A stretch of DNA of 35,531 nt from Alphaproteobacteria bacterium (lineage in GTDB: Bacteria > Pseudomonadota > Alphaproteobacteria > Rhizobiales > Beijerinckiaceae). The DNA lies in assembly GCA_016869555.1 (NCBI GenBank), contig VGDY01000017.1:1-35531 (forward strand). The letters are read 5' to 3'. Each line of letters starts with the position of its first letter. The stretch's first letter is position 1. The notes under the pieces were generated by a model, which had not been told where the DNA came from, ran no database searches, and saw only the letters and a list, made by a program, of their open reading frames with translations. Both the position numbers and the translations under genes were made by a program. Shown here in pieces: positions 26,299 to 35,531 of this stretch.

Positions 26299-26717
26299 CT
26301 CTCATCTCCATCGATCTCTGCATGAGGAAATTGTGAATCGATGTGGAAACGTTAGCGCAAAGAGGCGAATTGATCGAGAGTTCCCGCGCGCCTTCTTCCG
26401 GAGCTTATTGTCAGCTTCATCGACATCGGCCGGCGCGACGCCGGCCGCTTGCAGGGAGGCGCGGAAGCTCCCGCGCGAGGACTGTCGAGTTTCAAGACAT
26501 GGACGACGGATTGGTCCGGAGAGATGGGCGACAACCTCGGGCCGAACGGGTTGTCGAGGGGTTGCAAGCTTTGCCGCTCCGGATCGACGAATCCGAGATC
26601 AGCGGCGCGATGAGCGCGCGCCCGCCCAGTGGCGGTCTGCGCCGCTTGGCGATACAATATGCGACCACGCCTTGGAGCCGCTTACGACAAGCACAGGCGC
26701 GGACAGGCGGAGCCACT
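26299..26717. other. Region without a supported gene between aqpZ and nikR
   Basis: Open frames cross it on both strands but read as Arg- and Pro-rich mirror sequence with no recognisable motif. One perfect hairpin is present (26427-26447, CGGCCGGCG / CGCCGGCCG, 3-base loop) without a T run. It must hold the divergent promoters of aqpZ and nikR. No NikR-type operator (GTATGA, about 16 bases, TCATAC) is visible. Confidence 0.5.
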
Positions 26718-27185
26718 ATGCAGCGCGTAACGATAACGATCGACGAAGAGCTAATGAGCGCGCTCGATCAGTATATGGAGGCGGGCGGCCATCGAAACCG
26801 TTCCGAAGCGGTGCGCGATCTGGTTCGCGCCGGGCTGCTCAAGACGCCCGAATCTGACGACAGCGCCCGCCCCTGCGTCGCGGCGCTGGTCTACGTCTAC
26901 GACCATGAGACTCGGCAGCTGTCGAAGAGATTGATGAACGATCATCATTCACATGCGGATATGTCGATCGCTACGCTGCATGTGCACATGGACGAAGCCA
27001 CCTGTCTCGAAGTGTCGCTGCTTAAGGGCCAGAAGTCGGACGTCGAGCATTTCGCCGACCATCTGATCGGCGAACGCGGCGTGCGCTACGGGCAGCTCGT
27101 CGTCGTGCCGGCGGACGCCGAGCAGGGCGAGACGCCCCATGCGCATTTTCATCCGACAGGCCGCCACGCACATCGTTCGAATTAG
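26718..27185 (+). CDS. nikR: Nickel-responsive transcriptional regulator NikR
   Basis: Ribbon-helix-helix repressor that binds DNA when loaded with nickel. The 155-residue protein has the N-terminal DNA-binding strand QRVTITIDEELMSALDQYM followed by RNRSEAVRDLVRAGL. The C-terminal ACT-like regulatory domain carries all four high-affinity nickel ligands in the E. coli spacing: His77, His88, His90 and Cys96 (HHSHADM...LHVHMDEATCLEV). A His-rich tail (PHAHFHPTGRHAH) could add metal binding. ATG 26718 with GGAG about 7 bases upstream is the start; an in-frame ATG at 26343 would add 125 residues foreign to the family. The TonB-dependent receptor 120 bases downstream on the same strand is its likely target. 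Confidence 0.95.
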   Translation: MQRVTITIDEELMSALDQYMEAGGHRNRSEAVRDLVRAGLLKTPESDDSARPCVAALVYVYDHETRQLSKRLMNDHHSHADMSIATLHVHMDEATCLEVSLLKGQKSDVEHFADHLIGERGVRYGQLVVVPADAEQGETPHAHFHPTGRHAHRSN

Positions 27186-27305
27186 AATGCGTCATCTGTG
27201 GCAAATCGGCAACGTTTGCGGCAATTTGTTCTGAACTCATTGACCCGGCGCGTCGGGTAAGACAATTTTACAAGAACCTCACAAGAGCGCGCCGGGAAAC
27301 GACGA

Positions 27306-29735
27306 ATGAATTGCAGACTCGCCGCTACCGTATCCGCCGTCGCCGTCGCGATTTCGCTCATCGGCGCTGAGGCGCATGCGCAATTCACCGCGCTGCCAAC
27401 GATCAATGTCGGTGGTCAGCGCCCGGCGGCCAGCACCGCTGCGCGGCCTTCGCGTTCGAGCGGGCAGGCGACGCGCGGACCGGTTCGTCCCGCGCCCACG
27501 CCGGTCATTCAGGATGAGACGGTGTCGGAGGCGCAAAAGCCGCCGCCGCTCACGGCCTCCAGCGACAAGTTTTTCACCGGCGCGGAAGTGACCGCTTATC
27601 CCTATTCGCGGCCGAGCGAATCGCTCGAAATCGTGCCGGGCTTGATCGTTTCCCAGCACTCGGGCGACGGCAAGGCGAACCAATATTTCCTGCGCGGCTT
27701 CAACCTCGATCACGGCACAGATCTGGCGCTTTATCTCGACGGCATGCCGCTCAACATGCGCACCCATGGTCACGGGCAGGGCTACGCCGACACGAATTTC
27801 CTCATGCCCGAGTTGCTGTCGTCAATTCTGGTGCACAAAGGGCCCTATGCGGCCGAAGACGGAGACTTCTCTTCGGCCGGATCAATCTACATCCAATACA
27901 TCGATAAGATCGACAAGGGCTATTTCTCCGGAACCGGCGGCAGCTTCGGCTATGGCCGCGGCTTCGCGATCCAGCCTTACAAGGATATCAACGGCGGCGA
28001 CGCCTATGGCGCCGTTGAAATGAACGTCTACAACGGCCCGTGGCAGCGCGGCGACGAATTGAAGAAGATCAACGGCGTTTTGCGCTGGACGCGCGGCACC
28101 CAGAGCGACGGCCTGGCGCTCACCGCGATGGCCTACGCCAACCGCTGGTATTCGACCGATCAGATTCCCATGCGCGCGGTAAATTCCGGCCTGATGTCGC
28201 TGTGGGGCACGATGGACCCGACCGACGGCGGCGACACGACCCGTTTCTCGCTCTCTGGACGATGGAGCCAGACGGAGGGCAATCACTATTCGCGCGTCGA
28301 AGCCTATGCGATCCGCTCGACTCTGGAACTCTACAACAACTTCACCTATTTCCTCGCGCATCCCGATATCGGCGACCAGTTCCGCCAGTTCGACCGGCGC
28401 ACGATCGTCGGCGTCAACGCGCAGCACGGCATTGCCTGGAACTCGTTCGGTCTTCCGGTCCAGACGCGCTTCGGGCTTCAGGGCCGCTATGACGATATTC
28501 GCCTGGGCCTGCAGGAAAGCTTCCGCCGCACCAGTTTCGACGCGATCCGCAACGATTATGTCGGCGAGGGCAGCATCGGCATCTGGACCGACACGACGGT
28601 GAGCTGGACGCCGTGGCTGCGCACCGTCGCCGGGGCGCGCGTCGACCTTTATTCCGCCGCCACCAATTCGATTCAGACACTGGCGGACGCGCCGAAAGTC
28701 TTCAACAGCGAAGGGACGCCGGTCTTCCTGTGGACCGGTCCCTTCAACAATGGCCAGAAGGACGCGGCGATCTTCAGTCCCAAGGCGTCGATCATTCTCG
28801 GTCCCTGGTATGCGACCGAAATGTTCCTGAATTTCGGCGAAGGGTTCCACTCGACCGACGCGCGCGGCACCGTGCAGAACTTCTCGAGCGCGGAAATCGG
28901 CGGCATCGACGGCTTCGACCTCGACAGCTTCTCGGTCGCCGCGCGCATTCCGCTGCTGGTCAAGTCGCGCGGCGCGGAAATCGGCTGGCGCACGAAATTC
29001 GTTCCAGGACTGGAATCGAGCGTGAGCCTGTTCTGGCTCAATCTCGACTCCGAAAACCAATATGTCGGCGACGCCGGCACGACCGAATTCGGCCGCCCGA
29101 GCCGCCGCTACGGCATCGAAATCGCCAACCATTATCACCCAGTGTCCTGGGTCAGCTTCGACGGCAATGTGGCGCTTGTGAACACCCGTTTCCGCGGCGT
29201 CGATCAGTACGCCTGGCTCGGCTATGTCGAACTGACCGCGCCCGACGCGCTGCCCTATGGAACTTTCCTCGGCAACGCCCCAGGCAACTATCTCTTCAAC
29301 GCGCCGGCCATCGTGGCGATGGGCGGGCTTGAAATCGGCGAGGCCACCGGCTGGTTCGCCGGCATGAAATACCGCTATTTCGGCGCGCGCCCGTTGACGC
29401 CCGACGGCTTTTATTCCTCGCCCGCCACTGGCACGTTCAACGCGCGGCTCGGCTATCGCTGGGACGGGGGCTGGCGCTTTCAGATCGACGCCTTCAACAT
29501 TTTCAACTCGCGCTCCGACCAGATCACCTACGCCTATGGCTCGCTGCTGCCGACGGACGCGCTCTATCAGCAATGCGCCAACGGCGTCGCTCCGGGGGCC
29601 GTTTGCGGGGTCGGCGTCATGGATCGCCATTTCAAGCCGGTCGAGCCGCCGGCGGTGCGCTTTACCTTCGGCGGTCCGATCAGTTTCGAATCGCTGCCCG
29701 ACTTTTCAGCGCCACTGAGGATTGTGCCGGACTGA
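27306..29735 (+). CDS. TonB-dependent outer-membrane receptor, candidate nickel transporter
   Basis: Outer-membrane gated channel of 809 residues. A signal peptide (MNCRLAATVSAVAVAISLIG, cleavage after AHA) is followed by a Pro-rich spacer and a plug domain with the usual block ANQYFLRGFNLDHGTDLALY and the strand LVHKGPYAAEDGDFSSAG. A beta-barrel rich in aromatic residues follows. I see no typical TonB box near the mature N-terminus beyond the LPTINVGG stretch, which fits its position. The plug contains a His-rich loop (MRTHGHGQGY) that could contact a metal. GGGAA lies about 8 bases before the ATG. Location directly after nikR suggests nickel or a nickel chelate as substrate, which is inference only. 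The 120-base gap contains no recognisable NikR operator. The end at 29735 precedes the toxin-antitoxin region. Confidence 0.9.
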   Translation: MNCRLAATVSAVAVAISLIGAEAHAQFTALPTINVGGQRPAASTAARPSRSSGQATRGPVRPAPTPVIQDETVSEAQKPPPLTASSDKFFTGAEVTAYPYSRPSESLEIVPGLIVSQHSGDGKANQYFLRGFNLDHGTDLALYLDGMPLNMRTHGHGQGYADTNFLMPELLSSILVHKGPYAAEDGDFSSAGSIYIQYIDKIDKGYFSGTGGSFGYGRGFAIQPYKDINGGDAYGAVEMNVYNGPWQRGDELKKINGVLRWTRGTQSDGLALTAMAYANRWYSTDQIPMRAVNSGLMSLWGTMDPTDGGDTTRFSLSGRWSQTEGNHYSRVEAYAIRSTLELYNNFTYFLAHPDIGDQFRQFDRRTIVGVNAQHGIAWNSFGLPVQTRFGLQGRYDDIRLGLQESFRRTSFDAIRNDYVGEGSIGIWTDTTVSWTPWLRTVAGARVDLYSAATNSIQTLADAPKVFNSEGTPVFLWTGPFNNGQKDAAIFSPKASIILGPWYATEMFLNFGEGFHSTDARGTVQNFSSAEIGGIDGFDLDSFSVAARIPLLVKSRGAEIGWRTKFVPGLESSVSLFWLNLDSENQYVGDAGTTEFGRPSRRYGIEIANHYHPVSWVSFDGNVALVNTRFRGVDQYAWLGYVELTAPDALPYGTFLGNAPGNYLFNAPAIVAMGGLEIGEATGWFAGMKYRYFGARPLTPDGFYSSPATGTFNARLGYRWDGGWRFQIDAFNIFNSRSDQITYAYGSLLPTDALYQQCANGVAPGAVCGVGVMDRHFKPVEPPAVRFTFGGPISFESLPDFSAPLRIVPD

Positions 29736-29761
29736 TTGGACGGCGGCGCCGAAGCAGAATG

Positions 29762-29792
29762 TGATTTCACGAATTGATTTAATGAAATCAAT
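29762..29792. promoter_or_regulatory. Likely autoregulatory operator of the Xre-RES pair
   Basis: An A+T-rich segment holding two overlapping perfect inverted repeats that share a right half: TGATTTCA-13-TGAAATCA (29762-29769 and 29783-29790) and ATTGATTT-4-AAATCAAT (29773-29792). Three TGATTT-type half-sites in 31 bases, about 110 bases before the antitoxin start, fit cooperative binding by an Xre-type antitoxin. Confidence 0.6.
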
Positions 29793-29901
29793 ATGCAATC
29801 CTACCTCTTGGCACGCCTCCGGAGGCCTCCACGCGCGAGTTTCGTCACTGACGAGGAGTCGAGACGAAGCGGTCGAGCGCGATCGGAATTACAAACGCCA
29901 A

Positions 29902-30249
29902 ATGCGAGTGATGTCTACGGCAGTCAGCAAAGTCCTTGATCATCTGCGTGAAGACGGCGGACTTCAGGGCAAGGATATCGCCAACATCGTCGCCGTCTCG
30001 CCGGCGACGGTCTCACGCTGGTCGAGCGGCAAGGCGACGCCGGATTTGCGCACGCAGACGGTGATCGCGGAACTGCGCTATGTCGTCGACCGGCTCGCAG
30101 ATTTCTACGCGCCGGATGAAACGCGGCTGTGGCTGCATGCAAGTCATCCGATGCTTAAGGGCGAACGCGCCATCGATCTCATTAACGCCGGCCGCACCCA
30201 GGAGGTGCTCGCCGTGATCGATGCGCTTGATTCGGGCGCTTATGTCTAA
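29902..30249 (+). CDS. Xre/MbcA/ParS-type antitoxin
   Basis: DNA-binding antitoxin partner of the RES-domain toxin that follows. The frame is open from 29722, but the first 60 codons overlap the receptor's end and the operator. ATG 29902 or 29911 gives a protein of about 115 residues starting just before the helix-turn-helix region (KVLDHLREDGGLQGKDIANIVAVSPATVSRWSSG). The C-terminal toxin-binding domain follows, ending SHPMLKGERAIDLINAGRTQEVLAVIDALDSGAYV, which is the typical 'p...l.g..PldLL.tG..evl..L..i..G.y' pattern with ERAIDLINAG in the signature position. No strong ribosome-binding site decides between the two starts. The stop and the toxin ATG share one base (TAATG), indicating coupled translation. 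Confidence 0.88.
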   Translation: MRVMSTAVSKVLDHLREDGGLQGKDIANIVAVSPATVSRWSSGKATPDLRTQTVIAELRYVVDRLADFYAPDETRLWLHASHPMLKGERAIDLINAGRTQEVLAVIDALDSGAYV

Positions 30250-30794
30250 TGGCGGATCGCCGCGCCCGCGATCTCGAGCTTCTCGACGCGATCGACGCCT
30301 TCAAGCGGGAGCCGTTCGCCCGGCCCGTCTGGCGGGTGGCGCGAGAAGGGCGCGAGCCCATTCTCGGCGCGGCGACGAACAGTCGCTGGTGCGACGGAAC
30401 TTTCGACGCGCTTTACACATCGCTCGATCGTGACGGCGCGCTCGCGGAAATCCATGCGCTGCTGAGTTCGCAACCGGTCTTTCCGTCGAACATTCGCTCC
30501 TATGTCCACAAACTGGCGATCGACGCCAAGGCGACCCTGCGGCTCGCCGATCTGCCGGCGCTCGCCAAGCTCGGCGTGAATGTTGAGCGATACCGCGAAC
30601 GCGATTATACGAAAACGCAGGCGATCGCCGACACAGCCTATTTCTTGGGTTTCGATGGGTTAGTCGCGCCGAGCGCGCGCTGGGACTGCCTCAACGCCGT
30701 GTTGTTCACCGACCGAGTCGCGCCCGGCGCAATCGCCGTTCTCGAAACCGAGAAGCGTCCGGTCGATTGGCGCGCATGGCGCCAAGCGCGCTGA
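30249..30794 (+). CDS. RES-domain toxin
   Basis: 181-residue toxin of the RES family, whose characterised members (for example MbcT) degrade NAD+ by phosphorolysis. The name-giving residues are visible: Arg29 in PVWRVAREG, Glu67 in LYTSLDRDGALAEIHALL, and Ser142 in GLVAPSARWDCLN. Family landmarks NSRWCDG and Tyr56 are also present. It is translationally coupled to the antitoxin with one shared base. The protein is full length and shows no inactivating change, so the pair is probably active. An unrelated antitoxin remnant lies just beyond it on the opposite strand. Confidence 0.9.
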   Translation: MADRRARDLELLDAIDAFKREPFARPVWRVAREGREPILGAATNSRWCDGTFDALYTSLDRDGALAEIHALLSSQPVFPSNIRSYVHKLAIDAKATLRLADLPALAKLGVNVERYRERDYTKTQAIADTAYFLGFDGLVAPSARWDCLNAVLFTDRVAPGAIAVLETEKRPVDWRAWRQAR

Positions 30795-31018
30795 TTACGC
30801 GCGCTTGCGCGCCGTCACATAGCTGCGCAACACGGCGTTGATGCGGCGCTGATAGCCCGGTCCCTGCGCCTTGAAATAGTCGATCAGGTCTTGGTCGAGG
30901 CGGATCGAAATCGCCTGTTTCTTGGGAGGAATGATTCCGCCTTGCTCCAGTCGATCGAGTCAAATTCTGCCCAATCGGGATCGCTCGCGACGGCGGCGTC
31001 GATTTGCGAATCGCTCAT
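30795..31018 (-). pseudogene. BrnA-type antitoxin, frameshifted
   Basis: The minus strand from ATG 31018 reads MSDSQIDAAVASDPDWAEFDSIDWSKAE, typical of the start of BrnA-family antitoxins. The frame then continues into nonsense, while the neighbouring frame carries IIPPKKQAISIRLDQDLIDY then FKAQGPGYQRRINAVLRSYV, the BrnA ribbon-helix-helix end, stopping at 30795. The span is 224 bases, one short of 75 codons, so a single-base loss near 30920-30930 explains the break. No BrnT toxin gene lies upstream (towards 31100), so this is an orphan, broken antitoxin. A sequencing error cannot be excluded. An ATG at 31093 could extend the start by 25 residues. Confidence 0.8.
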
Positions 31019-31142
31019 TTTCTGTCGCAACCTCATCCTGCGCGTATCTCGCCATAATTCCGGCGGACGGTCCAGCCTGTGAATCATGGGCATCGCGGCG
31101 GATTTGTTCCCCGCCAGGAAGAAGTGGTGCTAGGGACAGCCT

Positions 31143-33047
31143 ATGCTCTTTACGCCTTCCTTCCTCGAAGAGATACGGGCGCGCGTGCCCGTCTCGGAGG
31201 TCGTGCGCCGGAAGGTGAAGCTTCGCAAGGAAGGCAGGGAATGGCGGGGGCTCTCGCCGTTCAACGCCGAAAAAACTCCCTCCTTCTATGTCAACGACCA
31301 GAAAATGCGCTGGTTCGATTTCTCGGCGGGCAAGAACGGCAATATTTTCGATTTTCTCATGGAGACCGAGGGGCTCTCCTTCCCCGAGGCGGTGGAACGG
31401 CTGGCGGCGCTCGCCGGCCTGGCGCTGCCGGTTGAGACGAAAGAGCAGCAGGAACAGGATCGCCGCCGCGCGACGCTCGGCGAGATTCTGGAAGAGGCGG
31501 CGGCGTTTTTCGAACGGCAGCTTGCCGGCCCTGCCGGGCGCGAGGCGCGCGCCTATCTCGACCGCCGGCAGATTTCCTTATCCTCGCGCCAAGAATTCCG
31601 CCTCGGCTTCGCGCCGGCCGAACGCCATGCGCTGCGCGACCATCTCGCCGCCAAGGGCGCGAGCGTCGAAACCATGATCGAGGCGGGCCTGCTCGTCCAT
31701 GGCGAGGATATCGCCGTTCCCTACGACCGGTTCCGCAACCGGGTGATGTTTCCGATCTGCGACCGCGCCGGACGGGTCATCGCTTTCGGCGGACGCGCCC
31801 TCGAGAAGGACGCCCAGGCTAAATATCTCAACTCCCCAGAGACGCCGCTCTTTCACAAGGGCGCGACGCTCTACAATCTTCATAACGCCCGCAAGGCGGC
31901 GCATGAGACCGGCGCGGCAATCGCCGTCGAGGGCTATGTCGACGTCATTGCGCTGACGGCGGCGGGGTTTCCCCATGCGGTCGCCCCGCTCGGCACGGCG
32001 CTGACTCCTGATCAATGCGCCCTGCTCTGGCGCCTGGCCGAGGAGCCGATCCTCTGCTTCGACGGCGACAAGGCCGGATTGAAGGCGGCCTTTCGGGCGG
32101 TGGACACCGCGCTGCCGCTGATCGGTCCCGGCCGCACGCTGCGTTTCGTCCTGTTGCCCGACGGCCAGGACCCAGACGAACTCTTGCGGGCGAGCGGCGC
32201 CGAGGCGCTCGCCGACGCTCTGAACCACCCGCTGCCGCTTGTCGATCTTCTGTGGATGCGCGAAACCGAAGCGGCGACGCTCGACACGCCGGAGCATCGC
32301 GCCGCGCTCGAACGGCGTCTGCAAGACATCGCGCGGCAGATCAGAGACGACGACCTGCGGCGCCACTATCAGCAGGAGCTGAAGCAGCGGCTCGACCAGC
32401 TCTTCGGCCGCGACCGGCGCACAAAATTTAGGCGCCATGATTTCCCGCGGCAGCGGCGCGGCGGGATCGCCCGTCCTTCCGATGATGGGCCGTTGACCAT
32501 AGGTCCGGCATTGGCGAATTCGCCGCTGTTTCGCGGCGTCAAATCCGGGATCGCGCCCAGGGAGGCGCTGATATTATTGATCTTGCTCAATCATCCGGAT
32601 CTGATCGACTCCCGCGTCGAGGAGCTGGCGACCCTCGACCTCAATTCCGCCGACGCGCGGGCCCTGCGCGACGCGCTCCTGCGATTTGCCGAGCGCAACG
32701 ACCCGAATCAGGCTGAACTTCGCCCATTTCTCGCGTCTCTGGGGCTTGAACGGACGGTCGCCCGGCTCGAAGCGATGGCCGCCCATTCAACGCTCTGGAG
32801 CGTGCGCCCCGAGGCCGCGGCCGCCGACGCCGGCGAAAGTCTGCGACAGGCTTTCGTCTTGCATCGCCGATCGTTGGCGTTAAATAGAGAGTTGCGCGCG
32901 GTGCAAGCCATGCTGGCCGACAACCCCAACGAGCGGGATTATGCCCGGCTGAAGGATATTCAGACCCAGTTGTCGGCGCTAGATGGCGCAGAAGCGGCGG
33001 TGGAAGGATATGGATCGCTCTCCGGCCGGCCCTCGCGCAATTTGTGA
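31143..33047 (+). CDS. dnaG: DNA primase
   Basis: Makes RNA primers at the replication fork. The 634-residue protein has an N-terminal CHC2-type domain, a TOPRIM catalytic core (IAVEGYVDVIALTAAGFPHAV with the metal-binding Glu, FDGDKAGLKAA with the Asp-x-Asp), and a C-terminal helicase-binding region. Oddly, the zinc ribbon has lost all ligands. Aligned to E. coli Cys40, His43, Cys61 and Cys64, the residues here are Ser38, Asn41, Asp59 and Ala62 (LSPFNAEKTPSFYVN, then RWFDFSAGK), although the surrounding fold-defining residues remain. AGGGA lies about 7 bases before the ATG. dnaG is followed by rpoD after 209 bases, the conserved order, but the genes upstream are accessory. Confidence 0.96.
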   Translation: MLFTPSFLEEIRARVPVSEVVRRKVKLRKEGREWRGLSPFNAEKTPSFYVNDQKMRWFDFSAGKNGNIFDFLMETEGLSFPEAVERLAALAGLALPVETKEQQEQDRRRATLGEILEEAAAFFERQLAGPAGREARAYLDRRQISLSSRQEFRLGFAPAERHALRDHLAAKGASVETMIEAGLLVHGEDIAVPYDRFRNRVMFPICDRAGRVIAFGGRALEKDAQAKYLNSPETPLFHKGATLYNLHNARKAAHETGAAIAVEGYVDVIALTAAGFPHAVAPLGTALTPDQCALLWRLAEEPILCFDGDKAGLKAAFRAVDTALPLIGPGRTLRFVLLPDGQDPDELLRASGAEALADALNHPLPLVDLLWMRETEAATLDTPEHRAALERRLQDIARQIRDDDLRRHYQQELKQRLDQLFGRDRRTKFRRHDFPRQRRGGIARPSDDGPLTIGPALANSPLFRGVKSGIAPREALILLILLNHPDLIDSRVEELATLDLNSADARALRDALLRFAERNDPNQAELRPFLASLGLERTVARLEAMAAHSTLWSVRPEAAAADAGESLRQAFVLHRRSLALNRELRAVQAMLADNPNERDYARLKDIQTQLSALDGAEAAVEGYGSLSGRPSRNL

Positions 33048-33256
33048 ATTCGCAGAGGTTAACGCCGTGGCGAAGAGGGGATAAGAAACGCGCCGCTAGA
33101 ACGCAGCGCGAAGGTTTCATGCGGTCGGCCGGGCTATTTCGCCTGCTTGCCGCGCTTTAGCTTGGGGAGGGGCGGCCTTCTCAGGTTTTTTTGAGAAAAC
33201 TTGCGCCTTGCCTGGTTCGGGGAGCCGATCCGGGGCGAGGCGCTTGGAGCTTGTGG

Positions 33257-35272
<2,016 letters not shown>

Positions 35273-35281
35273 GCCAAAATT

Positions 35282-35349
35282 GCTTCGATGATGAATTGAG
35301 AGCGCTCCAATTGAGAGTGGAGCCGCTTGAGAGATTCATCGAAGCTTTT
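35282..35349 (+). terminator. Nested hairpin after rpoD
   Basis: Outer arms pair GCTTCGATGATGAAT (35282-35296) with ATTCATCGAAGC (35334-35345), leaving a 3-base bulge. An inner perfect hairpin GCTCCA / TGGAGC (35304-35323) sits within. TTTT follows the outer stem directly. The position 9 bases past the rpoD stop fits an intrinsic terminator, though its size is larger than usual. Confidence 0.6.
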
Positions 35350-35371
35350 GCTGCAAATCTAAGCGCGCCGC

Positions 35372-35531
35372 TAGAGCGTTTTGCAATTACGCTGACTCGG
35401 AGGGGATTCCCGAATCGCGGTTGTTTTGATTCAACCTTTTGGCTGGGCGGAGGCCAGCGGGGATGGGTGGATCATATTCTCAAGATTTGCGTGATCGGGT
35501 GATCGATGCGGTGGTTCGAGACGGCATGAGC
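35372..35531 (+). mobile_element. Left end of an IS630-type insertion sequence, cut by the window
   Basis: From the TA at 35372 the sequence changes character: GAGCGTTTTGCAATTACG is followed by GGGGATTCCCGAATC and GTTTTGATTCAACC, typical of the terminal region of alphaproteobacterial IS630-family elements, which insert at TA. The transposase start codon follows at 35463. The right end lies outside the window, so the boundaries are estimates. Confidence 0.7.
35463..35531 (+). CDS. IS630-type transposase, N-terminal fragment at the window edge
   Basis: The first 23 codons read MGGSYSQDLRDRVIDAVVRD then GMS, the typical start of the N-terminal helix-turn-helix of IS630-family transposases ('YS.DLR.RVv.av..G.s.r.aA..f.vs'). 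The frame is open to the edge. GGCGGAGG lies about 20 bases upstream, with GGGG just before the ATG. Whether the transposase is intact cannot be seen here. Confidence 0.75.
   Translation, partial: MGGSYSQDLRDRVIDAVVRDGMS

Noticed and set aside
27186-27305. NikR operator before the TonB receptor
   Set aside because: No GTATGA/TCATAC-type pair is present; only a weak ACCCG/CGGGT inverted repeat was seen.
35282-35345. Short direct repeats of TTGAGAG after rpoD as a CRISPR-like array
   Set aside because: Only three short copies at irregular spacing, better explained as part of the nested hairpin.

Overview
The window is a high-GC stretch of an alphaproteobacterial chromosome, most likely Hyphomicrobiales. 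The evidence is the long Pro/Ala/Gln-tailed SecG, the small basic gene upstream of murA, the dnaG-rpoD pair, the RpoD with an acidic insert, and interspersed palindromic repeats of a kind common in that order. A methanotroph-like Methylocystaceae or Beijerinckiaceae relative is possible, but no diagnostic gene is present. Most of the window is ordinary chromosome. The right third holds accessory genes, and an insertion sequence begins at the right edge.

Layout. 1-6280: secG (cut by the left edge), a small secreted protein, leuB and folE (convergent), a Pro/Ala-rich single-pass membrane protein with a strong terminator, a di-heme cytochrome c peroxidase/MauG-family protein, and a small SH3-like secreted protein. 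6394-19960: one co-directional block of three very large envelope genes. These are an unrecognised 1751-residue protein built from degenerate PPC-like beta repeats, a thioester-type bacterial alpha-2-macroglobulin (Cys-Thr-Glu-Gln), and penicillin-binding protein 1C. The last two form a known pair (peptidoglycan repair plus protease trapping); the giant first partner is the most interesting unknown here. Palindromic repeats have entered this block twice. One is an inverted pair that supplies the 5' end of pbpC; the other is an element read in frame inside pbpC. 20040-25383: a 71-aa orphan, the fabF-like KAS / small gene / murA run on the minus strand, then divergent galU and galE (UDP-glucose and UDP-galactose supply). 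25446-25522: tRNA-Arg(CCU).

25597-31018: aquaporin, nikR, a TonB-dependent receptor (a candidate nickel-related outer-membrane transporter), an Xre-RES toxin-antitoxin pair with a likely autoregulatory operator, and a frameshifted BrnA-type antitoxin remnant. 31143-35272: dnaG, lacking all four zinc-ribbon ligands, and rpoD, followed by a nested hairpin. 35372-35531: left end and first 23 codons of an IS630-type insertion sequence.

Functional themes are envelope maintenance (PbpC, alpha-2-macroglobulin, MurA, GalU/GalE, SecG), metal and water transport (NikR, TonB receptor, AqpZ), and replication/transcription housekeeping. All functional calls come from reading motifs by eye; no database search was run.
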